Source: Rhodosporidiobolus odoratus (taxonomy: Eukaryota > Basidiomycota > Microbotryomycetes > Sporidiobolales > Sporidiobolaceae). Taken from it: DNA of 64,000 bases. Made by a program: the position numbers and the translations under genes. The DNA lies in NCBI GenBank assembly GCA_034387635.1, contig JAOANU010000003.1:434001-498000 (forward strand), given 5' to 3'. Positions 23,101 to 34,204 of this stretch are shown here, one piece after another (position 1 is the first letter of the stretch; the number at the start of each line of letters is the position of its first letter). The notes under the pieces are model-generated. The model searched no databases, was not told where the DNA came from, and was given only the letters and a program-made list of their open reading frames with translations.

Positions 23101-24643
23101 AGAGTCTTTCCGGAGACGCCAAGGACTTTTACCAGCGTGAATTCAGCTTCTTCGACGAGGTCACCAGTATCTCCGGCAAGTTGAAGCCGTACATCAAGGC
23201 GAGTAAACCGGAGAAGAAGGTGCGACTTGACTCTTTTCTCGGGTTTCCCTCTCTGCAGCGGCTGAAACGTGATTTCTACAGGCCAAGATTGACGAAGAGA
23301 TGGCCAAGATCAAGGTCGACCCTGGCGTGTATTTGCCGAGTAATCCGGACGGGGTCGTCGTCGACATCAATCGGACGTCGGGCAGGCCGCTGCAATCGCA
23401 TGCCAAGGTCAATCTCCCTCTCTCCCTAGGAAGCTGGTGCCGCCCTGACTAGTGATCAGTGTTGCAGGCGCCCTTCATGGCTACCTTCAAGGTCCGTCGA
23501 ACACGCAGAAAGGTCGACACGGACGACCTTGAAGCCCAAGACGCGCTCATCGACGTCGAAAACGCCGAAAATGCACAAACGGAGGAGTACGATACCTGGC
23601 AGTCGGCTATCTTCAAGGTCGGCGATGATTGCAGGCAAGACGTCCTCGCCCTTCAGATTATTGCCATGCACAAGAACATCTTCAATGCGCTTGGTTTGGA
23701 TCTGTTGGTTACGCCGTACAGGGTCACGGCCACTGGTCCTGGGGTACACAGTGTCCATATTTAACATTCTCTCACAGCCGCTGACTCGAGTTCGGGCTTG
23801 CGCAGTGTGGCGTGATCGACGTCGTCCCGGATGCTACCTCTCGAGATGAGATGGGCCGCGCCAAGATCAACGATCTGCAATCCTTCTTCGTCATGAAGCA
23901 TGGTCCTGTTGATTCGGTGGCGTTCCAGCGTGCGCGCACGAATTTCATCCAGTCGATGGCGGCGTACTCGCTGCTTTGCTACATTGTCCAGATCAAGGAT
24001 CGTCACAATGGCAATATCATGCTCGACGGCAGAGGGTGCATTACCCATATCGATTTTGGATTCTTATTCGATATCGGTACGTCTTCGCTCGCGTTCCGAT
24101 GCATTCTGCCGCAAACGAGGCTGACGAAGTCTTCTCATTTCGCCTACAGGTCCTGGTGTAGGGCCTTGCTTTGTCCTGCCTCTATCTTGTCAATTTCTCT
24201 GACCTTGCACTGCTTCGCAGGGCGTCAAGTTCGAACCCAACTCGTTCAAGCTCTCTCACGAGATGGTTGTCCTGATGGGCGGTCGCGACTCGGTCGGTTT
24301 CCGTCAGTTCCGCGAACTCACCGTCAAAGCCTTCCTGTCCGCTCGATACTACGCTCAAGCAATCGTCGACACGACGAGCCTCATGCTCGCTGCCGAGTTC
24401 CCGTCGTTCAAGGGTGAGGGTACCATCGACCGCTTGAAGGGGAGATTTAGGCTCGACTTGAGCGAGAAGGATGCCGCGAGGTTCATGGTGGACATCATCA
24501 ATGACGCGTGTGAGAACAAGAGGAGTATCGTCTACGACGAGTTCCAGCGTCAGACAAACGGTACGGAGGGGTCCTCTCCTGTCTCTTCCTTTCTTGCATA
24601 GGCTGACTACTCGCTTCCGGCAGGTATCCCGTACACCCGATAA
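16552..24643 (+). CDS. STT4: Phosphatidylinositol 4-kinase III alpha
   Basis: Makes PI4P at the plasma membrane. The start at 16552 reads MDALDG across a first intron into TLHASLLAALASNL. A very long helical-repeat N-terminal region without recognisable motifs runs to about 22.9 kb through roughly twenty short exons. The C-terminal lipid-kinase domain is clear: RMVNMIVESLSGDAKDFYQ (about 23080), KAPFMATFKV (about 23470), GDDCRQDVLALQII (about 23620), the catalytic loop KDRHNGNIMLDG (about 23997), HIDFGFLFDI (about 24050), GVKFEPNSFKLSHEMV (about 24224) and the end GIPYTR. Some introns are unusual: one holds a 70-nt CT tract (about 20118-20187), others T-rich runs near 17931, 18617 and 19110-19175. 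The family call is firm; inner exon borders were not all resolved. Confidence 0.9.
20118..20187 (+). repeat. CT microsatellite in an STT4 intron
   Basis: Nearly pure CT dinucleotides with a few CCC interruptions, inside the intron between FLDE and YTPTYTYPS (intron about 20112-20253). It forms an extreme polypyrimidine tract and is likely to vary in length between strains. Confidence 0.9.
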
Positions 24644-25004
24644 GTCGCTACGTGGTCCGCGCAGGAGCTTTCGGAATGATCTGGGTGTGATGTATACTCG
24701 GCCGTAGGTATGGTACGAGGCGAGAAGAGCGGCACAGAGAGCCTGGCCGTTTTGAGAAGGTCATCTTTTCATTGCTTTGCTTTACCTGCTTTACTCAGCC
24801 GGCAACGCGCTACATAGATGCTCGGTAGCTGCACTCTGATGCCTACAACATCGCAGCATCAGGGTGACTCCGGACGTGATCAGAACGTAGTCCTCGTGCG
24901 CACGACTCGCCTCGCACGTGGGCCTGCGTTTTCCCCTCCTTCTTGCGGTTCACGCGACTCTTCACCTGTGTAAGTCACCTCACATTCGATAGTGCGCAAC
25001 GAGG
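24644..25004. other. Intergenic, STT4 3' end and bHLH promoter
   Basis: No gene seen. The notable element is a CACGTG hexamer at 24915-24920, listed separately. Confidence 0.5.
24915..24920. promoter_or_regulatory. CACGTG E-box upstream of the bHLH gene
   Basis: A perfect palindromic E-box 84 bp before the start codon of a bHLH protein whose basic region has the residues expected to bind CACGTG. Autoregulation is an inference. Confidence 0.4.
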
Positions 25005-26145
25005 ATGGACGAGCCCGAGCCCGACTGTAGTTCTAACAACTGGACGCCCCCAACGCCGCGCTCGCAACTTGTTCCCCTTCCTCCACCGGCACTGCCCGTC
25101 GACCATCTCGTGCTTGGTCTTCTTCCTCCGCCTCTACTCCCGCACAAAACACCTGCACCTGCGCCGGCGAGCGAACCGCCACGCCATCCCAACCCTCTTT
25201 CGCTGCAATCCCTTCTATCCAAGTCCTCCGAACCCACGTCGTCCGACTGGCCGCATCCCTCAGGTGTTCGATACCAGGAATCTCTAGAACCTGCGGACAA
25301 GGTACCCCATGCCTGCGGGGATGAGCGCATTTCAACCCGGCCTCGTCGTTCCGCCGCAGTTGTCGCCGCTGGCAAGATTCCTCGCCAGCCGTCTCCGTTC
25401 GACCTAGACGACGCGCGGGAGGTAGGAGAAGGCGATCTATACGACGAGCAGGACGCCGACGGAGACTCGGTGCTGGACGAAGACAAAGGGAGCGGTGGAA
25501 GCGCAGGCGGAGGGAAAAAGCCCTCGAAGCGCAAAGTCTCGCACTCTGTGATCGAACGGAGGAGGAGGGAGAAGATCAATGCCTGCTTGGAGACGCTTAG
25601 GGAGACGGTCCCGCAGTTAAGGGAGGAAGGTCAGAGGAAACTGGAGCAGAAGAGGGAGAGAGGAAGGAAAAGAGGGAGAGGCGGTGGAGAGAACGGCGGC
25701 GGGCTACACAAGCTGGAAATCCTGCAGGTGAGCAAACTCTGCCCTTCGAGCTCTGTGGTAGACTTGCAGAAGCGAAGTGAGGGAAGCTGACCTTTTCCTT
25801 CGATTCCGCACACAGGGCACAATCCAATACATCGATGAGCTCCGCAGTCGTATCGCCAACCTGGAAGCTACCTCAAGTACCCGCTCAGCCGCGGCTACTC
25901 AAACCCTTGCCTTACACTCTCTGGCCTCTCTTCCGTCTGACGCCAGCCTTTCAGCCAGTCCACCTCCATTCCAAGCTCTTTCCTCACCCATTCTCCGCGC
26001 GTCGGTCAGCAGCGCCCTCAAGCTACATATTCCCGGCCTCGGCGAAGATCCGGGCGAGTCTGTTGAGCTCGAAGAAGCGGATCACGAGGCGGGCATGTTG
26101 TTGTTGGACTTTGCGACGAGTCCCGAGTTGAGGCCGGTGATGTAG
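25005..26145 (+). CDS. bHLH transcription factor
   Basis: Two exons. Exon 1 (from 25005) is Pro/Ser-rich then acidic, and leads into the basic region KRKVSHSVIERRRREKINAC (about 25528-25587), where the His, Glu and last Arg are in the positions that read CACGTG. Helix 1 continues LETLRETVPQL. The loop is unusually long, about 27 residues of Lys, Arg, Glu and Gly. Helix 2 starts LHKLEILQ, is cut by an intron (about 25729-25815), and continues GTIQYIDELRSRIANLEA. The intron in helix 2 supports the join because the frame and the helix both continue. I cannot assign an orthologue such as Ino4, Cbf1 or Pho4. The C-terminus is acidic and ends LRPVM. Confidence 0.85.
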
Positions 26146-26425
26146 CTTGCAAGTCTGCTGGCGGATACTGTCGAGGTGAAGTCAATGATACTGTTGATAC
26201 CGAGCCATCCGTGTCAAGGAGTCACGGTGGTAGAAATCAAAAAGAGACAGCAAGGCCGGCACTGAACTAACTGCACGGATGGTCGAGGAAGGGCTTCCTC
26301 CAGTCACACCCGGCGGGGGTGTGCGCGGTCGCCAGGGGAGCAAAGAAGTCAGAGAGCATAGGAGATTTCAAATTGGTGCTCGACCTTCAAGAATCATTGA
26401 AGTCAATTCCTGGGCATCAGCGCCC

Positions 26426-26657
26426 CTACTTCCCCTCAACCTGCTTCTCTTTACTCCCGCCCTTCCCTTCCTCCTCCTCTTCTTCCTCCTCCAGTCCACC
26501 ATCCTTGCGTACCTGCGCAATCTCCTTCTCGATCGCGGCGGTGGCGGCCTTGTCGTCCGGGTTGATGAGCGCGGAAGAGACGAGGAGGAGTTCTTCGAGC
26601 TGAGGCGGGCAATGGAGGAGAGACAGACAGAGGGTGGTGGAGGGACGTCCGGATGGC

Positions 26658-26693
<36 letters not shown>

Positions 26694-28219
26694 GAAGATG
26701 TGTCAGCATCGAGGAAAGAGGGCCGCAACAACCGGACGAGGGGAGTACATACCTTTCGGTACTGCGCGGTCTTCCCCTCGGGATGCGAATGCGCTTTGGG
26801 TAGGGCAGCATGCGCTTCGATAGTAGCTCTGACTGCCTTGATGGCTGTCGAATAGTAGATCAAGGAAGAAAAGTTAGTGACATGACACATTCAAGTGCGG
26901 CAGGAACAGGGAAGCGTAGACGAAGGGATCAACACACCCTCTTCGCCTGCCTTCTTGGCCTGCTTAACATCCTTCCTACCCATCGGTAAAGGCTTGACCT
27001 CCTGCTCATCGTCATCACTGTCATCCTCATCATCCGGGCGGTACTCTGCCTCAACCCTATCCTCGAGCACGATGAACTTGGCAGCCTTGGCGTCAGCGGC
27101 AACGACGTCGCAGAGATACGCAAGAAGCGGGACCTGCTCCGCGTCGATCGAGTCGGGACCCCAGTGATCGGCTTTTGCCTCGCCCTTGAGCTGAGCCGCC
27201 AATTTGCCAAAGACGCTGGCTACGCTGTTGAGTTCCCTCGCGGCGGGTTCAACGTCCTCCATGTCCCCCGATAGCGCGCTAGGCCAGGTTTCGACATAGT
27301 TGATCCAGGTCGTGTACCGACGCAATTGAGCCACCAACCGGTCGCTCTCGTCCACCGGTACGGAGCCATAAGCGCCCATCAACCCCATGCCATACTCGGC
27401 CACCTGATCCTGCCCATCGTCATAGATAGTCGCGGGCATCGTCCCTTCCGCCTGATCGACCTCTCCGTCATCAATCAGCGCCTTGGTGTACACTGTCGCC
27501 ACAGCCCCGAATTCGGCATTAAAGTAGGCGACCATGGCGTCGTCGTCCCCCTCTCCGTACGCGCCCTGGCACAGCTCGGTCCAGAGGTAGTTTCCACGCT
27601 CGTAAGCGGCCGCGAGCCACTCGAGTCGACTCTTGGGCTCGTTGACGTCGATTTTCCTCCTCTTGCCTCCTCCTCCAGCAGCGCGAGCCGCGACGGACGA
27701 AGCGGAGACTTCGGGTTCTTCAAAGAGCTCCCCGAGATGTAAGAGCGCAAAGGATTGGAGGGCGAGGAGGTACCCCTCTGAGAGGTTTTCTCGGACTCCC
27801 AACCCGAGGGCTTCGAGTTTGTCCTCTCCGGCGTCCTTGCGGCGGGTTTCGACCTCGGCTCGCGAGCGGGCCTTGTCCGACCCCGAAGACTGGACAACGA
27901 AGGGTTCGAGGACGGCGCAGCCGTGGAGGATGCCTCGGAGGAGGGACCGGGCCTCGTCGACTTTTTCGGGGTCGGGGTCGAGGGTGAGAGAGTGAGGGAA
28001 GGGGTAGCAGATGTCGATGACGCTTTGACGCAACTCGAACAGGTCTGAGATGGTCAGGCAGTCTTCGTCGAGGGGCATGGTCTGCTCTGGGTTGAGTTTG
28101 ACGTCGGAAGAGGTTGAGCCGAGGGGAGTTTCAGTGGAGGAGGCGGCTACGGACGAGGGATCGAAGGGCGCGGCTCGCTTGGAGGCCTTGAGACCTTTGG
28201 GCTTTGCTTGGGGGGGCAT
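26426..28219 (-). CDS. Nro1/Ett1-like TPR-type protein (tentative)
   Basis: Three exons. The start at 28219 gives a basic, NLS-like N-terminus (MPPQAKPKGLKASKRAA). The body is helical and acidic, with YLLALQSFALLHLGELFEE, SRLEWLAAAYERGNYLWTEL and VAQLRRYTTWINYVETWPSA. A very acidic stretch follows (about 27060-26990). After two introns the tail reads IKAVRATIEAHAALPKAHS, then KLEELLLVSSALINPDD and a Glu run. The basic start, the helical repeat body and the HPEGK...KLEE tail recall the fungal Nro1/Ett1 family (nuclear regulator of Ofd1 / translation termination). I assign it from memory of general features, not from a diagnostic motif. That it is a real gene is much surer than its name. Confidence 0.6.
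26662..26691 (+). repeat. GA microsatellite in an intron
   Basis: Fifteen GA units on the plus strand (CT on the coding strand), in the polypyrimidine region of the last intron of the gene at 26426-28219. Confidence 0.9.
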
Positions 28220-28720
28220 GGCTGAGGCTCGGAGGGAAGGGAAGGGTAGAGGTGCTTGAGGGAGGTGTGCGGAAGGAGGGTAGATTCTGGCGAGGAGACA
28301 AGCCGATAGTCAGTACGGCATCCGGGAGCCCGTGTACGTACTGTGATGCTGACTGGTGGTCCTAGACAACTCCCGCGCTAAGCGACACTCGCCTCGAGAA
28401 AAACAACGGCGAGCGAAGGCGGCGAGATCAGAGGCAGGTGTAATCTTGAAGGAGATGTACCTGGTAGCTACTCGCGAGTGTTTGAGCGCTCCGACGCAGT
28501 CAGAGATTCACAAAGTGTAGATCAAGAATTCAAGAGAGCGTTCGCGCGTTGAAGCCACGGCAACAACTGCACTCACCCTTGTCCCAGCGTCTGGTTCCCA
28601 GCGACTTGCACCTCGATACAGAGCGAGCCTTCCCCCTCGTACTTGGGCGTACCGCAAATCCGCCGTCGAGGTTCGCTGTAGTGTCGACCGTCATCTGCAT
28701 CAGGCTTATACGTATATACC
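28220..28720. other. Divergent promoter region, Nro1/Ett1-like gene and OPA3
   Basis: About 500 bp between divergent genes. No gene was found and no regulatory motif can be named with confidence. Confidence 0.45.
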
Positions 28721-30099
28721 ATGGCCAGGTCCGTTGTCCCTCTGAGCTCCTCCTTCCGACCCCCGTTCGCTGACAAAGCCTCACAACGCCCACCTTCGTC
28801 ATCCGACCTTGCCCTCGCCCAATCCCGGCCGCGCGCAGCCTGAAAATCGCCTCTCTCCTCCTTCGAACCCTCTCCAAACCGATCGCTAACAAGATCAAAC
28901 AGCAAGCAAAGGAACATGAAGGGTTCAAGAGTCGGACTGTGACGATGGCCCAGTGGTTGCATAGGGCCGAGTGCGTTTTTCTACTCTTTCCTTTTCTTCT
29001 TCTTCCGCTCTCGCCGGTGGTGCAAGACGACCGCGACCATGGCGAAACTAACGCTTGGCACTGTACTTGTCCTTCCTGTTCTAGGATGAACGTGAGTCAA
29101 CTTCGAGCCTATAGCGAAACTCCGACGGAGAATCGGAAGAAAAGACTATTCGACGACTGACTTTCCCGTCCTTCCATGGCCTTGGCGCCCCTCGCATCCT
29201 CACATCCCCTGTTTTCATCACTGCCACGGCAGCTTCGAGTGAGCCTCTTGGGAGAATCACCAAAACATGTCCGACCTTTGAGTGAAGCGAGAGCGATTGA
29301 CGCTGGAGCAAATTTCCTCAGTGAAGGGGTCCGTCGTCGCCTCGTTCTTTCCCTTCTCCTCCTTCTCCCGACTGATATGTCGCTTCTCTGGCCCTCACCG
29401 ATCCTTCCCTTCTTCCGCCCCTCCAAACCGCTTCCGAGCAGTTTCTGTTTGCAGTAGCAGCTACTATCAGTCCGTCATTTCCACCCTCCTCCTTACCTCT
29501 ATGCACGCACCTCCTGATCCTCTGCCATCCCTCCCGGCCGAACGAAACCAGTCGTAGGCGAAACGTACCGCTCTCGACGATCCGAATCCAAACGCCGCGA
29601 TGCCGTTCAAGATTCCCTGTCAAATCACGAAGCGGCCTTGGAACAGCTGAAAGAACGATTAAAGGAAGAGAGGGAGGAGAGGGAGGAGGCTGGCAAGAGG
29701 GAGAGGGAGTTGGAGAAAGTCGTCGAAGAGGTGCGGGCGCGCGAGATTGGCTTTCATTTCCTCCTTGAGCTCGAGGGAGTATGGGGGCCTGACCTATACC
29801 CCTCGTTCACGCAGATTGTCATCATAGGCCTCCATGGAGGGTTTGGTGAACTCCCGTCAGACTGGCAGAAACATCTCCGAGTGGGGCAGTTGGCACGAGA
29901 GTTCAAGACGGCTGGACGGGTCTTGCGGGACGAAGAAGAGGAAGAAGAAGCAGGCGAAGAGGTTGCGACAGAAGGAAATGTGACACGGCAGACTGGCGAG
30001 GAGCGGGGGCGAATACCGCAGCGAACGATTGCGAAAGAGGACGGGACATCGATAGACAAGAGGCAGGAGGAGGCGAGTGCAGGGGCGAAAAAGCCATAG
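28721..30099 (+). CDS. OPA3: OPA3-like mitochondrial protein
   Basis: Homologue of human OPA3, a small protein of mitochondrial membranes. Six exons: 28721-28728 (ATGGCCAG, eight bases), 28839-28970, 29085-29091 (seven bases), 29233-29328, 29442-29469, and 29552 on. Joined, they read MA then SLKIASLLLRTLSKPIANKI, KSRTVTMAQWLHRAEMN, LRVSLLGESPKHVRPLSEAR, AIDAGANFLSEG, FLFAVAATIIVGETYRSRR, and a basic/acidic coiled coil (HEAALEQLKERLKEEREER). The blocks follow human OPA3 in order (SKPLANRIK, HWVEMR, IKPLNEEAA, LGAEMLGEA). The C-terminal 110 residues are acidic and not conserved; an in-frame segment of 28 codons (about 29731-29815) with splice-like ends may be an unspliced intron. Converges on the NDUFA9 gene. 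Confidence 0.83.
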
Positions 30100-30287
30100 A
30101 TTCGCCCTCACATCCTTTCCTCGTGAGACATGCGGTACGGAGCGAGCGAAAGCAGTCCGCGAACAGGGACAGAAACGAAAGAAAAACAAGCTCTTACAAA
30201 AGTTGCGCGCGCGGGGCAAGAGAAACGCTTCTCTACTCTACTCAATTCCCCAGATGACCTAACTAGCTCAAAAGTCCCCCTACCCAC

Positions 30288-32161
30288 TCAGACGACATTG
30301 TGGTAAACGCCCTTCCTCAACTTGGATCCACCAAACTGAACGGGAAGGTCGTGGTAAGAAGCACTACTCGCCGTGGGGGTATGGAGGGTGAACACAAAAA
30401 AAAAAAGTGTTAGTCCGCTGCGTCTGAGTACAGAAGGAAAACATGGAACAGATATAAGGAACGAAAGACTGACCCCCTGTACCTACGCAAGTAGTTGATC
30501 GCCACGTCCTCCAACAGATCCGGTTCAATGCTCAAATCGGCGAAACCCTTCATTCCCGGAGCGACGGGCAAGTCATCGATGAACCTCCTAGTCACCTGTT
30601 CCGCGTCAAGCATGAGAAGAGATGGTCAGGACAGGTCGGTCGCGGTAGCCGCGTGGGAGACATGGGAGGGGAGAAACTTGTGAACCGGCGAGGGGGGAGC
30701 AAAGGAGGAAGAAGATGAAACTCGGGCGTACCTCATCCGGACTCAAAGTCGGCCACCAAGCCCAATCCCAAGCCCTTGCCAACGCCGCCAAAACCGGTTT
30801 AGGGAAGTTGGGACCCCGAAGCTTCTTGAGCGTGAGGGCCTCGACCATGTGAAGCAGTTGCTCAAAGGTGTAGGTGCGAGGACCGGGTAGGGCAAAGTTT
30901 GAACCGAGGGTCGAAGGGGCCGTGTACATTGTGTTGAGGGCGGCGGCGACATCCATAACCTGTTAGAGAGTGTGGTCGAAGCGGAGCGATACATGAAGAG
31001 AACGAAATCAACGCGAATTCGAGCAGCACGTGAGGAAAGCGAGGATGCAGACGAAGCTTACGTGAACCGGCGCAATCTTGGTCTCGCCGTGGTTGACCCT
31101 GAACACGGACGGCGAAACGGCCAGAGTGTTGAGCAACCTGTCCTCGTGTCCATACATCCATCCGGGGCGAACGACGGTCGTGTCGGCACCAAACGCCTCC
31201 TTGACGGCCTGTTCACCCTCGTACTTGGTGCGGTAGAAGGCGGATTGAGAGTTGGGGTCGGCGTTGAGGTGAGAGACGTGGACGAGGCGGGAAACGCCGG
31301 ATTGGTGAGCGATGCGGGCGATGCGGCGGGCGCCCGAGACGTGGACGTCGGAGAAGGAGAAGTTCCTGCGTGAGTGGGGAGCCGTGAGTATGGATCGCGC
31401 TGATTTACGGGGCAGGAAAGGCGGACTTGGTGGTGTAGTCGCGGCCAACGAGGTTGTAGACGGTGTCGGAGTGACGGAGGCACTCCTCGATCTGGGTGTC
31501 GTTGTTCAAGTCCCATTCCTGCAGTGCAGAGATGTGTGAGCACTTGTTGAGTGCCCCAAGAAAGAAGGGGGGGACTTGCCATGGGCACAACCTGACCCAG
31601 ATCGCCGCAAACCTTCAAGTGCCTCGCCTCATCCTGATCCCGGTAAGGAACGACCACCTGGGTACCGGCCTTGGCTGTAGCATCGACAGTACTTTAGCAT
31701 GCTGTCCCGGTAACGGGGCAAGGGGAAAGAGTTCACCAAGCTTCGAGACGAGGTAACGACCCAAGAATGAGGTTGCGCCAAAAACGGTAACGACGTGACC
31801 GGTCGTCGAGTGCCTGCGGCAGTGGAGCAGATCAGTAACGGTCGAGTGTCCCGTGCAGTAGTGTCTCGAATAGGGCAAGGAGAGCAGTACTGACCTTCCT
31901 CCTGGACCCTGACCGATGAAGACGCGGTTTGGCTGGTTCGGTGCGGCGGCAAGCTGTCCAGACAGTCCACGCTTCTGCAAATCATCTCGTCAGCCCTCCT
32001 CATCCCTCTTGAGTCTAGCCGTGAAAGTAGCGAACGGTTTGAAGCGGGGCGGATTGGCGGAGAGGTTGGGCGAGTGCCGCAGCGGTGTTGACTGTGCGGG
32101 TCTGTCAGTCAGGGCTCTCGATAGTACAACAGTGGCTGTACGTACAGACTCGTTGAGCCAT
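30288..32161 (-). CDS. NADH:ubiquinone oxidoreductase 39/40-kDa subunit (NDUFA9 type)
   Basis: Peripheral-arm subunit of complex I, an atypical short-chain dehydrogenase that holds NADPH structurally. The start at 32161 reads MAQRV, split by an intron, then a presequence-like NTAAALAQPLRQSAPLQT. The Rossmann motif is VTVFGATSFLGRYLVSKLG (about 31790-31735). Next come the VVVPYRDQDEARHLK block, LVGRDYTTKNFSFSDVHV, ARIAHQSGVSRLVHVSHLNA, FYRTKYEGEQAVKEAFG (an SDR-like YxxxK), TTVVRPGWMYGHEDRLLNTL, APVHVMDVAAALNTM and TYTFEQLLHMVEAL. It ends KLRKGVYHNVV. Nine or so exons. Divergent from the GNAT gene (243 bp between starts). Confidence 0.92.
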
Positions 32162-32404
32162 GGTGGCAGTTGGTGATGTTGACGAGTTGGAATCCGCTTC
32201 GTGAGAACATGAGGACGAGGGTTGGCTACAACTCTTCCTGTTTCTCTCCTCTGAAAGCCTTTAGCCTCGACAGACTAGTCAGAAAGACCGTAAGACTCTC
32301 GTCTCAGTCACCCACCTTGCGCCCGACGAGGCGTCCTACATACCCGCCTCTGCGGGTCGCCTGGATTTTCTCGCTCGATTCGTCCCACTCCTGCACCTTC
32401 CGCC

Positions 32405-33309
32405 ATGGCCACCACAGCCAAAAGCGCTGCAGACGTCGACCTTGTGCCCTTGCAGAAAAATGACTTACTCTGGGTGGTTCGTCATCCCTCTTTCCCCATT
32501 TTTCTTCCGCTCCTCCCTCACCCAGGTTCTGCTCTCCGTCGTTCACAGGCAGAAGGCTGCTTCCAAGCCTTCCCGACCTTCTATGAGCCAATGTTCTCAC
32601 CGCCCTCTGCTCGCCCTTCGCACGACATCCTGGTTCAACGTTTCAGCCACCGCCTTTCCTCCCTGCTCGAACACCGCGATATTCTCGCTACCAAGGCAGT
32701 CGTAACCTCGGGGCCCGAACAGGGCAGACCGGTAGGAATCGCATTGTGGCATCGACCTGGTGCACCAATCCGCAATCTGAAACGGCGGTTCTCCCAGCCG
32801 GATCAGGAAGAGAGTCTAGAGGACAAGGACGCTTGGGAAGGGACTGATTCGGATAAATGGGAACAAGTTTGGGGCGGGTGGGACAAGGTTAGAAACAGGA
32901 TCATGGGGGATGTGCCGCATTGGTGTGAGGACTCTTTCACTTCCTTTCGCTGATGTCCCTCGACTGAGCGGTTTTGTCCTTTTCTCTGCAGACATCGCGC
33001 CGCTTTGGGTCATCCCGGAATATCAAGGACAGGGTATTGGCTCTAGACTCCTACAGCAGGTATGCCTGTAATACTCCCATCCCACGCGCATCAAGTTGGA
33101 CCTTTCTTAGCTAGGACTCTTGTCAACTCTTCTCTCCTGATTAGGTGATCGACCTCGCCGATGCCCATACTCCCCCTCAGCCAATCTACCTAGAAGCCTC
33201 GGCGGATGGTAAGCGGCTGTACGAAAAGCTTGGGTTCGTTGTTGAGGGCGGGAGTGAGTATGTAGAGATGGTGAGGTGGAATAAGGAGGGGAGGAAGAGG
33301 GGAGAATAA
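32405..33309 (+). CDS. GNAT-family N-acetyltransferase
   Basis: Four exons: 32405-32473, 32549-32924, 32992-33059, 33145-33309. The C-terminal half has the GNAT signature: APLWVIPEYQGQGIGSRLLQ with the acetyl-CoA loop Q-x-x-G-I-G, then IYLEASADGKRLYEKLGFVV, typical of the last strands. The N-terminal half holds an insertion rich in Asp, Glu and Trp (DKWEQVWGGWDKV). The total of about 225 residues fits fungal puromycin/aminoglycoside-type GNATs of unknown substrate. I cannot name the acceptor. Divergent from the complex I subunit and convergent with COX19. Confidence 0.85.
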
Positions 33310-33684
33310 AGTTATTCAAGCTGCAACTCGAGTTACATGGCCGGTGGTATACTGCCTCTCGCTCATGCGTGCTCAGTCTGCTCGCCTTCATGAGAGAAGG
33401 CCCAAACGCCAACGGAGGACGGACCCTGACCTTCTCAAAGTGCCGGCGGCGAGCACAAGGCTGTTTCGTGAGATCGTCGTCGTGCTCGATCTCCATAGTC
33501 GCGTGGGACGCGTCGGCCATGCTATCTGCTCCAAGGCGCAACTGCAGAAGCGAGCGAGGACCACTCTCACTCCCAAACCCTCTCTAGCTTCAAGCAGTCC
33601 AGTGAAGCCATGGAAGTGCTGGAATAATGCTTGCAGGTGTGGTGCCGAGGTACCATGTAGGCGAGCTCAGGCGGATGGCGACGA
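33310..33684. other. Convergent intergenic region GNAT/COX19
   Basis: 3' flanks of two convergent genes. Open frames here lack splice support or family resemblance. Confidence 0.5.
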
Positions 33685-34204
33685 TCAGGAAGAACTAGAT
33701 GGCGGTTGTTGGTGTTTTGCCTTGGCTCCCGCATCCTTCGCGTCCTTTCCTTCTTGAAACCCGAGTGCATCCCAACCTGTTCGCTCCATCAGTCCCCTAC
33801 AGCATCGGCAGTGAGATATCAGTACAAGCCCTCTCGAGCTAGGATGAGGGAGAAGGACAAGAGGGTGACAACCCGGAAACGTACTTGTCCATCCTGCATG
33901 CCAAATACTCTTTACTCAAATGCCGACAATCCGTCGAGTTCTGCTTTTGTTCCTTCATACATTTGAGGTATCGTACCATATGGTCTTTACATTCTCCTGT
34001 CGGCGGCAGAGCGGGCAATCGAGCGTACGACAGGCAGGAGGAGGAAGTGAAAAACGGGCCGGCAGGAGGGAAGGACGGTGAGCGATTCTCTTGTTGCGGA
34101 CAAGAAGAAAAGAGGGCACCTTCGTGGTCGAGTGGGAAAGACCCTTTGATGGGAGGGGTACCACCGAGGGAGAGGGAGGTTGTTGAAGGGCGGCCAAAGG
34201 ACAT
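33685..34204 (-). CDS. COX19: Cytochrome c oxidase assembly factor Cox19
   Basis: Twin CX9C protein of the intermembrane space needed for copper delivery and complex IV assembly, imported through Mia40. The start at 34204 gives MSFGRPSTTSLSLGGTPP and KGSFPLDHEG, the usual Cox19 lead-in. Exon 2 has the two pairs CKDHMVRYLKC and CRHLSKEYLAC, both with exactly nine residues between cysteines. The last exon reads GLMERTGWDALGFQEG, matching the family's LM...LGF tail, and ends in a Ser run at the TGA (33685-33687). Three exons. The frame across intron 2 depends on an acceptor before a run of four G. Divergent from UPF1. Confidence 0.92.
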
